A DNA stretch of 64,000 bases from Paraphaeosphaeria minitans (GCA_015832175.1 WJXW01000010.1:186001-250000), one strand, 5' to 3'. Shown: positions 11,583-23,300, counted from the stretch's first letter. Numbers and translations: made by a program. The notes: generated from the letters alone by a model not told the origin.

Positions 11583-13747
11583 CTAGTGCTCAAGCAGCCT
11601 GAGCGATCCTTGAACCACCACGTTCTCGAGGATGGAGCCCGGCGGGATGTCAATCGTCTGGCCTTCTGACGCAACGATGATGACCGTACCCTTCATGGTT
11701 ACGCCACGGCCGAGGTTGACGGGACCGGTGATGGTCAGGTGGTCAAGCTCCACAATCTTGGGGATCGACGGGATGCGAGACTGGAAGCTCGAGACCTTCT
11801 TGAAGTCGCCACCGAGCTTGATGAGAGGCGCAGGGCCGAATCGGTTGGGGTCGATCATGAGCTGGCCGTGTGCGAGGGTGTAGAGGTCAGACTTGACGAG
11901 CATGAGGTCGGAGCAGGTCTTGACGGGCAAGAAACGTTTCCTGGGCACGTTGACACCGTGGGCGTTCTTGAAGTGGCGGATGGCGGCACCGACAGCAGTC
12001 TCGAGCTGAAGGACCGAAACATCGGCCTCACCCTTCTTGTCCGCGGGGATCGACTTGCCGTTGGGGATAATCTCCATGGCAAGCTCGTTGTTCTCCACAA
12101 CACGCTTGATCGCCTTCAGGTTCATCCAGATGTTGTTGGTGTTGAAGTACTTGAACTTCTTGATCGACTTGAACTCGTTCACGTGCTCCTTGGGCACCTG
12201 TGCAATTTCGAGCAGACGGACGGAGCCCTCGTAGTCGATGATGGTACCACCCTTGACGTCAGCCTTGGTCTTGTCGGTCAACTCCATGATGTATTCCGCC
12301 TTGGAGTCTACCATGTGCTGGAGGATGCGGAGGTCGACGACAGCACCCAAGTTGTCGGCGTTGGAGAGGAAGATGTACTCAATACCACGGTCGATGAGCT
12401 TGTCGAGGATGCCGGAGTTGTAGAGCGATTCGAACACGTCACCGTGGCCTGGCGGGTACCAGTTGGCGATGTCTGAGTCGGCAGACTTGGGCGCGGGCAG
12501 AAGCGAGTCCTTGAGCACACGGGGGTACTTGGACTGGTTGAAGGTGAGGATGTCGATGTTGTGGCCCTCGTACTTCTTGATGATGTTGGCGGTGTCGGAG
12601 TCGGTGTTGAACGAGTTCATGAGGACGAACGGCACGTTGACGTTGTATTGTCGGTTGAGGTACTCGATCTGGCGCACCGACAAGTCGAGGAAGGACATGC
12701 CGTCACGGACCTCAATGACTGACTTGGGACCGACGCAGCCCATGGAGGTACCAAGACCACCGTTGAGCTTGACAACAGCCAGCTTGTTTAGGTATTCGAC
12801 AGCCTCGGAGTTGGCAAGGTCATCGTAGTCGACGACCTGCTCGGCCTTCGGGGGTGCGATGCGGTTCCAGTCGATGGCAGTGCCCTTGGCCTTGTCGTTG
12901 AGGTATCGTCGGAAGAGCGCGAAGAAGTTGTCCATCTCAGTCTCGAAACGCTGTGCAGTGTTAGATGTATGTTTTTGGGCTTGGAAACACAACTACTAGC
13001 TACGAATGGCGAGCCGAGGATGAGAACCCTCAGCACAGCTATCCCGCTATGCAGAACCATGTCCACCGGAGGGTTGAGATGCGTACCTTCTTCTCTTCCG
13101 GGTTGGTCACCGTGTCGGCGAGCTTGTTGAGGGCATTTCGCATCTGCGAGGCGGCGACGTTGGTCGAGGTGTTCTCGAAAGCCTGGTCTTCTGTTAGATG
13201 TGGCATTGTTTTCGATCTTGATTCCGTGATGGCGTCGAAAAGCGGCTGCTTGTTGGTGAAGAGTGATGTTGCCAGACTGAAGGCCGTTGCGCGTGACATG
13301 GCTGGTGGGACCCGAGTCGGTTCCAGATAGAACGAGGGCAGGAAGGAAAAGACAGGTAGCTTGAGCAACGCAGGCTATCCTGGTGTTTCGAACGGCAAGT
13401 CACAAGTGCAGAAACTTGAGACGTTGGCATGTTCGGGTATGGTGAGGGGTGTTCTTCTCGCGACTGTGTCGTCACCGCCTCTCGCAGTTCCAGACACAGA
13501 GCAGCTTCCCCCGGAGAGACTCTGATACCAACGGCCACGGCCACGGCGACGGGTGGCGGTGGTCGGCCGGGAATTGGGGATGGAAATGGTGGTACAAGAC
13601 CCGCAGAGGTGCAGGGCCGGGGACAATGGGCATTGTACGTACAAAGTGAGAGGCAGTCTTGCCGTGATGACGTTGGCCACCCTCCGAGTCGCCATTGCCT
13701 GCAGCGGCGGAGGGCTTCAGGTGCGAGGGAATAGCGCGAGAGGCCAT
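11583..13747 (-). CDS. UGP1: UTP--glucose-1-phosphate uridylyltransferase
   Basis: Makes UDP-glucose from UTP and glucose-1-phosphate in the cytosol, feeding glycogen, trehalose, cell-wall glucan and protein glycosylation. Three exons: 13747-13643, 13182-13087 and 12950-11583, giving 522 residues, the usual fungal length. The nucleotide-binding loop [12 protein letters not shown] lies at about residues 128-139, followed by [13 protein letters not shown] and [13 protein letters not shown] of the active site, and a C-terminal left-handed beta-helix ([15 protein letters not shown] ... [13 protein letters not shown]) used in oligomerisation. Exon 1 ([16 protein letters not shown]) is separated by a 460-bp intron, long for this window, with donor GTACGT and acceptor CAG preceded by CTAAC. 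It joins in phase 0 to [18 protein letters not shown]. Intron 2 is 136 bp. The first exon was chosen because its N-terminus matches the family and both splice sites are strong; an ATG inside intron 1 (13205) is the alternative start. Confidence 0.95.
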
Positions 13748-13924
13748 GATGTGCGGTAGGAGATTGGGAGGTAAGATGGAAAGGATGGCGAGAGGGTGCA
13801 GGAGAGAGGCGCCAGGGCGGAAACTTGTACTTCAGGACAGGTGCAATGGGGCCCGTGCGGGTAGCTGGCCGCTGCGCGAACGTGGGGCAGGCGAGCAGGT
13901 GCAAGCCTCAAGGTATGTGGGTAC

Positions 13925-13957
<33 letters not shown>

Positions 13958-13958
13958 C
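13925..13958 (+). repeat. GGTGGGC tandem array, G-quadruplex-capable
   Basis: Five GGG runs separated by CGGT-type spacers, about 180 bp upstream of the UGP1 start codon and on the strand opposite the gene. The spacing meets the usual four-run G-quadruplex pattern; folding itself is inference. Confidence 0.75.
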
Positions 13959-14347
13959 GTCTCTGAGGCTACCTTCAACAAGTTACCAGACCAAGCAAGC
14001 AAGCAGCGTCTATGCAGCTGTTCCTCTTTGCAGGGAGCGACTTGCAGACGTTGCGATTGAAGCTCGAGGACATGCGGAGGACATGCGGCTCGCCAATTCA
14101 TGCCCCTCACCCTCGCCCTCGCTCTCCTCCTCACCTCTCCCTTGACCCTCCTCCTCCCTCACCCTCATGATTACCCACCCCTCGCTCGTCACGGTGCCGC
14201 ACTCGCGCTGGCCGGCCAAGGATGCTGAAATCATCTTCGCAATGCACACCCTAGTCTACTACTGGCGAGCCTTGCAGTCAACAATACAACAGTTGTTGTT
14301 GAGAGCTAAAGGTGGTGGTCCAAGCTCCCGGAAGCAAAATTAACTAC

Positions 14348-14391
14348 GCCCATCGCCCATCGCCCATCGCCCATCGCCCTCGCCCATCGCC
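14348..14391 (+). repeat. CCCATCG heptamer array
   Basis: About six copies of CCCATCG, one interrupted by CCCTCG. Confidence 0.8.
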
Positions 14392-14647
14392 AGCGATGTG
14401 ACGCTACCTACCGTACCTAGGTATGGCCCCAGCAGCAAGAACTCCCCCCACAGTTAGAAAACTACCCCGACGTGCAGTTGCAGTCTGGAGCAATCGCAGC
14501 AGCCAAATTTGTTCAACAGTCACCGCCAGCGCTCGTGCAAGACCGGGAACATTCAACAGACGTTAGGGCGAGCGCCACGACATATACAACGTTCTCTGGG
14601 GGTCGTGCACCATCTCCCTACCCACCTACGTCCCGCGCGGCGGTGTG

Positions 14648-14680
14648 CTGCTGCTGCTGCTGCGGCGGCGGCGGCGGCGG
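14648..14680 (+). repeat. Compound trinucleotide repeat (CTG)5(CGG)6
   Basis: Two different perfect trinucleotide runs abut directly. The block is in no supported gene. Confidence 0.9.
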
Positions 14681-15131
14681 TGTGCCCGTCCGCAGTTCAC
14701 CACGTGGGCGGGATATGCATAGCCTAGCTTGATAGCTGCAGCCTCCCTGGGACCCAGACTCTTCCCGCCTTCAATCTCGACTGAACATTCACTGCACGGC
14801 TTTCACGGTTCCCCATTCTTCTCCGCGCCACTCTCACAACAACACAGGCACAACGCACCTGACCTCTGACCAATGTGGAGAGACTCAATTCCTCTTTCGA
14901 CCTCATCTTACTTCTATTGAGGTATGTATCGGAGACGCTTCAGAACGTCACGATATGGACCGGCGCCACACGTCTGACGTCGTACACGCTTCATGCCGGC
15001 ATGTAAACTTCCCCATGCACTACACGTAACCCCGTAACCCCCGCATGCACTGCATGCAGGCTGAAGAATGCTTCAAGAACGCGTGGGATGTTGAAAGCCC
15101 TCGGTTCCATTTCTTTCCCATCCATTGCCTT

Positions 15132-15981
15132 TCAAACGCGGACAGGTCGAACGATCTCGATGACTGGTGCGTCTGCTGCAGGCACCGCGTGCGGCTTCTC
15201 GATCTGCAGTCTGACCGAGGACCTGTCATCTGAAGTATCCGTGAAGAAGTTGCTTCGCAGGTGGTCCATTACCGTGGTTGTCAATGATTCCAGCGTCTCG
15301 AAGGAAGAACTTGATACTACCTGAGCACGGTTAGCAACAAGGGCGGCAGCACGGACATGCTCTTACGTCGAACACGATTGTCTCCAACTTTTGGTAATCG
15401 TCATGTCGATGAGCCGCCAGGCAATCGACCCAGAGGTTAACAATCACCGGCTGCTTCTGTTGTCTCTCGTTTGCGTTCACCCCGATCAGGCATGGTATCC
15501 GCACATTGCGGACATGTAGCTGTATGTACATCTTTTCTTCAGGCAGGGATCTGCCAAGCGAGAACTCTGCTCCGTCTCCAAACATGCTGCCTTTGGGATA
15601 GAAAATGGCCACCTCAATAGAAGCAAGGGGTGTTACACCTGCCGTGTTTCGAACGACGTCGAAAATGTCCTGAGCCAGTTGCCCGGTGCCAAGACGACCG
15701 GCTTGACTATCAACATGGGCTTGAATGGCTTTGCTCAATACTCCATAATGAACCGTGCTATCATCGAGCGCATCTGCTTGCGCAGCCGAGTCAAATGGTT
15801 TGGTCAACGACAGCGATACAGTGAGCAAAGCGCGCTGCTTCCTCGGTCGGCCCCAGACATCCACACCGGCATCGACAGAAGCCTGCAAATTGCGGACTAT
15901 GATCTTGTCTGTGACGGCGATTTGAGCGGGCTGAGCTTGCCAGACTGTCTTGGAGAGTACCTTCCCTGTATCTGAAGACAT
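15132..15981 (-). CDS. Dihydroneopterin aldolase family protein, tandem FolB domains
   Basis: Two exons, 15981-15367 and 15320-15132, joined over a 46-bp intron (GTAAGA/CAG), giving 267 residues. The first FolB-like domain is about residues 18-130 (DKIIVRNLQASVDAGVDVWGRPRKQ ... SIEVAIFYPKG). The second is about 150-250 (YIQLHVRNVRIPCLIGVNANERQQKQPV start, then SSFETLESLTTTVMDHL after the intron). In folate synthesis DHNA aldolase converts dihydroneopterin to hydroxymethyl-dihydropterin. In most fungi two FolB domains form the N-terminus of the trifunctional FOL1 protein; here they stand alone with no HPPK or DHPS part, so this is either a paralogue or a separate small DHNA-family protein. The gene shares its promoter region with STI1, transcribed divergently. 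Confidence 0.88.
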
Positions 15982-16398
15982 TGCGAACAGCTCCGAGTGA
16001 TGGATTCTGCAAACCCAGATTTAGCAAGAAATTCTCGAATGGGAAGAAAGCGCTGACGGTTGACCTGAATTGATGGCCGCGTTCCGTGGCGTGGATGAGC
16101 CCGAACAAGAGAGGATATAACGAGCCCTTCTGTCTCGTAAGTACAGACTTTGAACAAAAAAGCCCGAGAACGGCGATGGGTTGAACGTTATACCTTGACG
16201 CCCTTCAGCCCTAGTCGCGATGATGTGACGCCTTTCCGCTTTGAGGGGTAGCGGGGCTGCACCACTTCTCCGCCTATAGAATGAGCTAGAAGCTGCGACG
16301 CCGACATTTATATTCAACAGACCACCGCTGCCCACCACACGCGCCATACCCAGTACGTGAACAACAGTACCCCTTCACAGCTCTCCACGACAATCACA
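15982..16398. promoter_or_regulatory. Shared divergent promoter of the FolB and STI1 genes
   Basis: 417 bp separate the two start codons. A partial heat-shock-element-like pair TTCtcGAA sits at 16031-16038, beside further GAA triplets, but spacing departs from the strict nGAAnnTTCnnGAAn pattern. STI1 is heat-inducible in other fungi; regulation here is only suggested. Confidence 0.35.
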
Positions 16399-18308
16399 AT
16401 GGCCGACGCACTCAAGGCCGAGGGCAACAAGCTCTTCGCGGAGAAGAAGTTTGAAGAATCCATGTAAGTTTCCCCGCAGGCTCGGTCCAGCCTGAGCGCG
16501 AAGTCTAACAAGCTCGCAGCGAGAAGTTCACACAAGCTATCGAGCTTGATCCCTCAAATCATGTGCTCTACTCGAATCGATCGGGAGCCTACGCGTCGCT
16601 AAAGGACTACGCCATGGCGCTGGAGGATGCGAACAAGGTGGTGGAGATCAAGCCTGACTGGACGAAAGGCTGGGGACGCAAGGGCACTGCGCTACACGGC
16701 GGCGGCGATCTCGGTACGATATTCGCTTGTTCGCTTGCACGCTCTACAGAAACATCGCTGACCAAGGGCAGTGGGAGCAACGGATGCCTTCGAGCAGGCG
16801 CTGAAACTCGATGCGAACAACGCGCAAGCCAAATCCGGCCTCGAATCCGTCAGGCGTGCGATTGAATCCGAAGCACGAGCTGATGGCGCCAGCGGTGACG
16901 CTGCAGGCGGTCTGGGTAACATGTTCAACGACCCTTCCATGTTCCAGAAGCTTGCCGCCAACCCGAAGACTGCACCCCTCCTCGCAGACGCCGAGTTCAT
17001 GCGCAAGCTCCAGCAGCTACAGAAGAATCCGAACGACGTTGGACTAGCCATGCAGGACCCCCGCTTCCTGCAAGTCATGAGCGTGCTGCTTGGCATCGAC
17101 ATGTCCTTTGGTGAGCCGCCGGCAGGTGCTCAGCAGGCCAGTGCCTCTGGTGAAGCTGAAGAGGATGTACCCATGCCAGATTACAAGCCGGCGCCCCAGG
17201 AACCAAAGAAGGCTCCCGAGCCCGAGCCGGAACCAGAAGAGGAGGACAAGGAAGCCAAGGCAGCCAAAGAGGCCAAGGCCAAGGCTGACGAGCTCAAGAA
17301 GAAGGGTACAGAGTTCTACAAGAAGCGTCAATTCGACGAGGCCATCGAAAAATACAACGAGGCATGGGAGACACACAAGGACATCACCTACAAGACGAAC
17401 CTGGGAGCAGCCAAGTTTGAGAAGGGTGACTACGAGGGCTGCATCCAGGCCTGCAACGAGGCTGTGGAGTACGGCCGTGAGATCTACGCCGACTTCAAGA
17501 TCATCGCGAAAGCATTCGCACGTATCGGTACATCGTACGAGAAGCAGGGCGACCTAGCCAATGCCGTCGTTTACTACCAGAAGGCACAGACAGAACACAA
17601 GACCCCAGAGGTTCTTGCAAAGCTGCGCGCAGCGGAGAAGGCCAAGATCAAGCAGGAGAAGGAGTCATATATAGACCCAGACGAGGCAGAGAAGGCCCGC
17701 GAACTCGGAAATGCCAAGTTTAAGGAATCCGACTGGCCGGCTGCCGTAGAAGCCTACTCCGAAATGATCAAGCGTGCGCCCGAGGACCCGCGCGGCTACT
17801 CGAACCGAGCGGCTTGCTTCATCAAGCTTCTCGAGTTCCCTTCGGCAGTGTACGACTGCGACGAAGCCATCAAGCGCGACCCCAAGTTCATCCGCGCCTA
17901 TCTCCGGAAAGCGCAGGCGTACTTTACCATGCGCGAGTACAACAAGTGCATTGACGTGTGCTCGGAGGCTGCAGAGCACGACGAGGGTGGCAAGAACGCG
18001 CGCGAGATCCAGCAGCAGGAGCAGAAGGCGCTGCAGGCGCAATACTCGGCGCGCGAGGGCGAGACGGAGCAGCAGACCATGGAACGCATCCAGCGGGACC
18101 CTGAGGTGAGTTTCCCAAGTTTTCAAATGTACTCGCAGCATACTGACTTGATTAGATCGTTTCCATCCTGCAAGACCCCATCATGCAGAGCATCCTGCAG
18201 CAAGCCAAGGACGACCCCGCCGCGCTGCAAGAGCATCTCAAGAACCCAAACATCCGCTCCAAGGTGCAGAAGCTTATGGCCGCGGGCGTCATCCGTATGG
18301 GTCGCTAG
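16399..18308 (+). CDS. STI1: Hsp70/Hsp90 organising co-chaperone Sti1/Hop
   Basis: Bridges Hsp70 and Hsp90 and passes client proteins between them in the cytosol. Four exons: 16399-16463, 16520-16713, 16772-18105 and 18156-18308, giving 581 residues, the expected size. Introns of 56, 58 and 50 bp have GTAAGT, GTACGA and GTGAGT donors. Domains in order: TPR1 (ADALKAEGNKLFAEKKFEESI onwards, about residues 1-110), DP1 (NMFNDPSMFQKLAANPKT, about 130-195), an acidic Pro-Glu linker, TPR2A and TPR2B (AKADELKKKGTEFYKKRQFDEAI onwards, about 250-490), and DP2 with the end signature LKNPNIRSKVQKLMAAGVI. The first intron sits after residue 21. Nothing is broken. Confidence 0.96.
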
Positions 18309-19370
18309 ACGGGCGCGCGAGGGATGGGTCACGATGTAATGCCAGTTTTCCGCCGGTCATGCCCATATGGAAAATTCCTAGTTCTCAATTCGGCTCACAC
18401 CTCTTTGTTCATGGATGGGCGTAAATGCATAGCGTATAGGTAGCTATTTGATTGTTTCAAATCAATGTTCCTGCCAAGCCCCCCCACGGATTGTCACCTT
18501 TGACTGGGAATATCTTGGATGGTCCTGTCGCGGTTAGCATGAGTTGGATGCATGGCGGATCGCAAGAAAAGAAGAAGAAAAAAAAGAAAACTTACCAGCT
18601 CATTCATTCAGAATTCACCTCCGGGACGTTTGTCCTCGTGCCCCTCACTGACACTTGCAGCAGCGTTCACACTCCCGCAGCAACCGTCGCTACCCCGATC
18701 ACTCTCTTTGGAACATACAATAGGTACTACCTTCCATCTCCCGTAATCCACAGCACCCGGCACCCAGCACCCAGCACCCAGCACCCAGCATTCGCCATCC
18801 CCTCCCCCCTCGTCCCTCGTTCGCGTATAAACATTTCAAGTCGACCCCAGCAATGCCACAACCATCCATGCACCCCCCTGAAAAAAAGGGTCAAGATGGT
18901 ATAAACGGTTATCAGTTTAGAAAGGTTCGTCGCCTTTGGACGTTCGCTCGTCGCTCTGGGGCTCTGTTGGCCGGACCGGGATATCCTGCTCGGTGTTCTA
19001 TGTAGGTATCAGGGAAGGAGGGGTTGGTGATGTGGGCCTTGGCTGTGTGGAGATGGGGTTTGGTTGAATTTGTTGGTTTGCTTTAGGTACCTACATACAC
19101 ACGCACACACACACACACGTAACGGCTCACCTCGTTCATATCAACGCGACGCTTCCTCAAAGCCTCGTCTGACCTATAGGAGCGTAGCCTTCCCCGCTCG
19201 GTGTTACCGGCCTTAACAGCTCGATACCTCGATATGTCACCGCTCCCCGCATCAAGCACCAAACGTCTCAAGACGCAGCCTCACCAAACCACACCCCCAA
19301 GTCAAGTTCAACATTCAAACCACTCCTTTTCTCCACCCGCAAACCTCACGATAACTACCATGCCATCATC
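18309..19370. other. Intergenic stretch between STI1 and the bZIP gene
   Basis: No supported gene. It contains CACCCAG heptamers (about 18757-18790), an A-rich AAGAAGAAAAA tract (about 18565-18590) and a short CA repeat (about 19093-19119). Confidence 0.5.
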
Positions 19371-20141
19371 ATGACATTCACCTCATCACCAACCTCTCCG
19401 TCCTGTACCTCGGGCTCTCCCACCTCCTCCACGACTTCACCACCCGCACACAAACGCACCCGCGTATCCGCCGAACACACCCTCACCCGCGTGCGCGAGA
19501 ACCAGCGTCGCCACCGCGCCCGCAGGAAGGACTACGTCGCCACCCTCGAGCAGAAGCTCGCATACACCGAGGCCCAGCTTGCGGCTGCGCGCGCGGAGCG
19601 GGATGAATTGCGGGAAGAGAGGGAGACGTGGCAGGCCCGCAGGGGTGTCGAAGAGCTGGACTTCCGGACGGACATGGCAAGTGAGATGCTGGCGCTGGAG
19701 CGCCTCGTCGACACGCTGCCCGCGTCGCCGCTGGGCGACGTCGTCGCGTTCAACTTGCCTTTCCCGTCAAATTTGCCACTCCCCGTGTTTCCTGTCGACG
19801 CAGACGCACACGCAGACGTCAATCCCACGCTCGACGACACCAGACTCCCCCTCACAGGCCCGCCCCCTTGCTGCACCGACGTCGCCCCCGAGCCGACCCC
19901 GCCCTTCCCGGAGTGCACCACGTGCCACACACGCCCGGCGCCCCTGCCCACGGAGAGCACGACGCTCTGCGCGCAGGCCTACGTGCTCATCGCGCAGCAA
20001 AACTTCCGCGGGATCGACGCGGGGACGATCAGGCTGTGGCTGGGGCAGGGGTATCGGCGGGCGCGGCGGGAGGGCGAGGGGTGCAGGGTCGAGAATGGAG
20101 CGTTGTTTCGGCTGTTGGATTATATCAGTGGCGGGGTGTAA
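19371..20141 (+). CDS. bZIP transcription factor
   Basis: 256 residues, single exon. After a Ser/Thr/Pro-rich start, the basic region lies at about residues 38-56 (RVRENQRRHRARRKDYV) with the N-x7-R signature (N44, R52), followed by a short, Glu/Arg-rich leucine-zipper-like helix to about 88 (LEQKLAYTEAQLAAARAERDEL). The C-terminal block (AQAYVLIAQQNFRGIDAGTIRLWLGQG ... ENGALFRLLDYISGG) is a conserved feature of a fungal bZIP subgroup that I recognise but cannot name. The predicted role is a nuclear DNA-binding regulator; its targets are unknown. An in-frame ATG upstream is followed by a stop, so this start is secure. The gene converges on the STAND gene, with fewer than 200 bp between the two stop codons. 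Confidence 0.9.
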   Translation: MTFTSSPTSPSCTSGSPTSSTTSPPAHKRTRVSAEHTLTRVRENQRRHRARRKDYVATLEQKLAYTEAQLAAARAERDELREERETWQARRGVEELDFRTDMASEMLALERLVDTLPASPLGDVVAFNLPFPSNLPLPVFPVDADAHADVNPTLDDTRLPLTGPPPCCTDVAPEPTPPFPECTTCHTRPAPLPTESTTLCAQAYVLIAQQNFRGIDAGTIRLWLGQGYRRARREGEGCRVENGALFRLLDYISGGV

Positions 20142-20336
20142 GCCGGGTGGGGGGACGGGTGGGATGAGTAGGTAGGGGGGAGGGGCGGTTGCGTGGTGTT
20201 GATTAATGATGGCTAGAGATACCCTTGTTTGCACGCGATGATGGACGATGGAGTGGATGCGGTTGCGGGTACGATTGTTGGCTCGAGGTGTTTTGATATG
20301 AAGGTATGACAAACAAGCCCCCTTTTGAAGACTCGC

Positions 20337-23300
20337 TCAATGTCCATGCATCATTGGGAACGTCCTCGCCCGCTTCATCTTCGCCTGCTTCTTCCTCTTC
20401 CACTTGAGCACATATTTCGCGATACACACCGTCGCCTTCAGCTTCCTCGCCGTCTCCAGCTTATACGTGTCAATCTGCTCCTGCTTCACGCCCCACCTGT
20501 CGCGGAACCGATCCAGCCATTCGTCTCTCGGCATCGACTTGCAGCCGACGACGACGTGATTGTCGGGCAGCGTCGTCCAACGCCCCTCGTCGAACTTTGG
20601 GAGGTAGACAAAGTCGTGCTTCTTGCTGCAAATTGCCGGGTTGAGCTCGTCGGCGAGGACCTTGTCGTGACAGGGCGTGCACAGCTGCACGCAGAGGCAG
20701 TGCTTGCAGGCCCAGCAGTCGGTGAGCATGTTGTCCCACTGCGTACCGCAGGAATCGCATACGTACCCGCTCAGGTATGCTTCTATCTTTTGCGGCGGGG
20801 CGGCGGGCTTGTCTTGAGGGGAGTCAACCTTCGTCTCCGATGCATCTTCGCCTTCCGTCGCCGGGGGTACAGTCTGGCGAGGTTTGAGCGCTTGCCAAGC
20901 TGCGATTGAATCGTCCTCCATGTTGAAGATGGATAGCACTTGCGCAAGGACGCCGAAACGCGAGGTTAGCGATGGGTCGTTGAGGTCTTCCGGCCAGTTG
21001 TCGAAAACGCCACGCAGCAGACCTCTTGCCTCTTCGTCGGCCAGTTTTAGATTATCCCGTAGTACATAGAGTCTAGTCAGGCATAGAGCCGAGTCGAATT
21101 GACTCTGACGGAAGTCTCGATTGTTCTCCTGGTTTGAGCGAACGAGTGCTTCCAACTTGTTCGTATAGCTGGCCGTGGCCGACTCGGTAGCTCCCTTGTC
21201 CAGGAGGGTTCGCGCAAGTAGGTGCCGTGCTTTGTATGCCACCCAGTAAGCGCCTGTATTGCTTCTAGGGGTGTAAACCATTTGTTCCCAGGTTGCCAGT
21301 GCCTTTTCATGTTCGTGGTCGAGGTCAGAGACGTGGAAACTCAGCAACGCCCGGAAGAAGCGGAGGTTTTCGGTATTCACTTCAGGCTCTTCTGAGTCAT
21401 TTCCTGAACTCTTTCCGTTCTCGTTCTCGATTTGGTCGTCTTTTGGATCGGCCTTGGGCTCAATTACTTCGTCGTACATTTGCAACACCTCGTCAGCGGC
21501 TGCGGCCTGCTTAGCAGCCTTGACTATGTTGCTGTGCACGTCGTCACGCTGCCCGATGATGCTTCCAAGCCAGTATGATAGCTTGCCTTCATGCTTCTTG
21601 CCCCGTAAGAATGACACGATTGAGTCTCTCTCACCAATTTCGATCCAAAGGGCAAAGAGAGCAGCTAGAGCGTCAGCGTGGTATATTTTAGCTTCTTCAA
21701 CGTCCTGCGCCAGGATGTCCTGGTAACATCGAATAGCCGCAGCGTGGTCCTTCAATTCGCGGTGGTAGCTGCCCTCCGGCAAAAGAACTCGGTCCCAGTA
21801 CACGTCCTTGAAATCCTTATCCGTCTCAATCAAGTCGGCGTGCATTGCCTTGACTTTGTGGAGGTACTCCAAGGCAGGGGAGAATTGTTTCAGGCCCGCA
21901 TGTGTTTCTCCGATCTGAAGCAGGACGATCCAGCTGTGCCCAAGTTGCTTCTCCGACTCTTTGAACGCAATGAGGGCTGTTTTATAGTGTTCCAAAATTC
22001 TGTACATCGCGCCGACGCGAGATAGCCAGAGTGGGCTAGTCTTTTCAAGACCAGTATGCTTGAGCACCCATTCCAAGTACTCGCTCAGCGACTCGAGCGG
22101 AGGCACGACTGTATCATATTTTCCCCATTTGAGCTGCAACAATGAGTCAGCGCTAAAACAATACTGGACACTGGGGTTACTTACCTTAGAAAAGAGACCA
22201 TAAGACAGCCAGAAAGAATCAGGATCAGTCAAGGTCTTACAATCGAACCATCTCTTTGCAGCGGTGCATATCATTCGCTCCAAGATCGCAAATTTGTTTG
22301 CCTTGGGACTTATGACGGCTTCAACCCATTTGCGCTTCTCGTTACCCTGTTGGTAGCCCTTCGCGACGTGAGGATTTCGCAAAAGCTTTACCATCGGTTC
22401 AATAAAGGTGTCGGAGGAGACGAAGTCGGTCCTGATCGTAGCCAGGAAGTTCTCTTTGAGCCAGAAATCGACGATCATGTCCGCCTCGTAGAGCAACTGA
22501 GATAGTTTCGACCCGATCTCGGTCAAACTCTCCCTATCCGGCTCAAAGTAGTCAAGCTTTTCAACGAAGCTTGAGATGTGCTCGTAGAACCACACGGAGG
22601 CGTATCGTCGAAGTCTGCTCAGATGTTCTTCATAATTTGTTTCGCAAAGAACCTGTAATGATACACGGGTGATAATTACGTCCAGTGGATATTCGTCATC
22701 CACCTGTATAGACGCTCTCTGCTTCCCTGCCAGCGAGTTGAAGAAATCGTCGAAATTGAATCGTCCATACACGTGGTCTCCGCAAACGTTTTTGACGATG
22801 TGGCTGCAAAGGTCGATTTCAGCCTGCGTTAGCTCGACAATGGTCGATCCAGGGCGAGCAAGCTTGAGATGACTTTTATTCTCTTCTCTTAAGATTTCGA
22901 GAACCTGGTCCGATTTGAGTCTGACATTGCTGTATTCATCTAGTGTAAGCAAACCAGAGAACGTCGTCGCTATCAGATCCCGCAGCATGAAAGTTCTGTG
23001 GAATGCGTAGAAGAGGGCGCTCTGAAGGAACTCAATGGAGTTGTTCCTGCCACCGACGACCCATACAAGCAGCTCGTTGAGTTGGCGAGTTTGCTCCGCG
23101 TTCAGTGATTCGGCGAACACCTTCAACGAAGTGCTGATGGACGTCTTTAAATCGTCTTCTATACTGTCGATGACATCTTGGATCTTCTGTTCGGAGTCAC
23201 ACGCATCAATCTGAATCATCTTGGCTTCGAGGTGGTCATAATGGCCACGAACACCAGCCACCAACTTCTTGATGTTCTCGTCCGTCATTACAGTCTTGAG

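Larger units (their letters stand above)
13748..15131. other. Intergenic region rich in simple repeats, upstream of UGP1
   Basis: No gene is supported. Short tandem repeats dominate and three are listed separately: a GGTGGGC array, a CCCATCG array and a CTG/CGG block. Much of it is C/T- or G-rich promoter-like sequence. Confidence 0.55.

Noticed and set aside
11739..12476. 245-codon plus-strand frame antisense to UGP1
   Set aside because: Mirror of the highly expressed-type codon use in UGP1; no independent evidence.
16021..16045. Heat-shock element upstream of STI1
   Set aside because: Only one TTCnnGAA pair is correctly spaced; the others are off by one base, and the site is nearer the FolB start. 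Kept as a weak note only.
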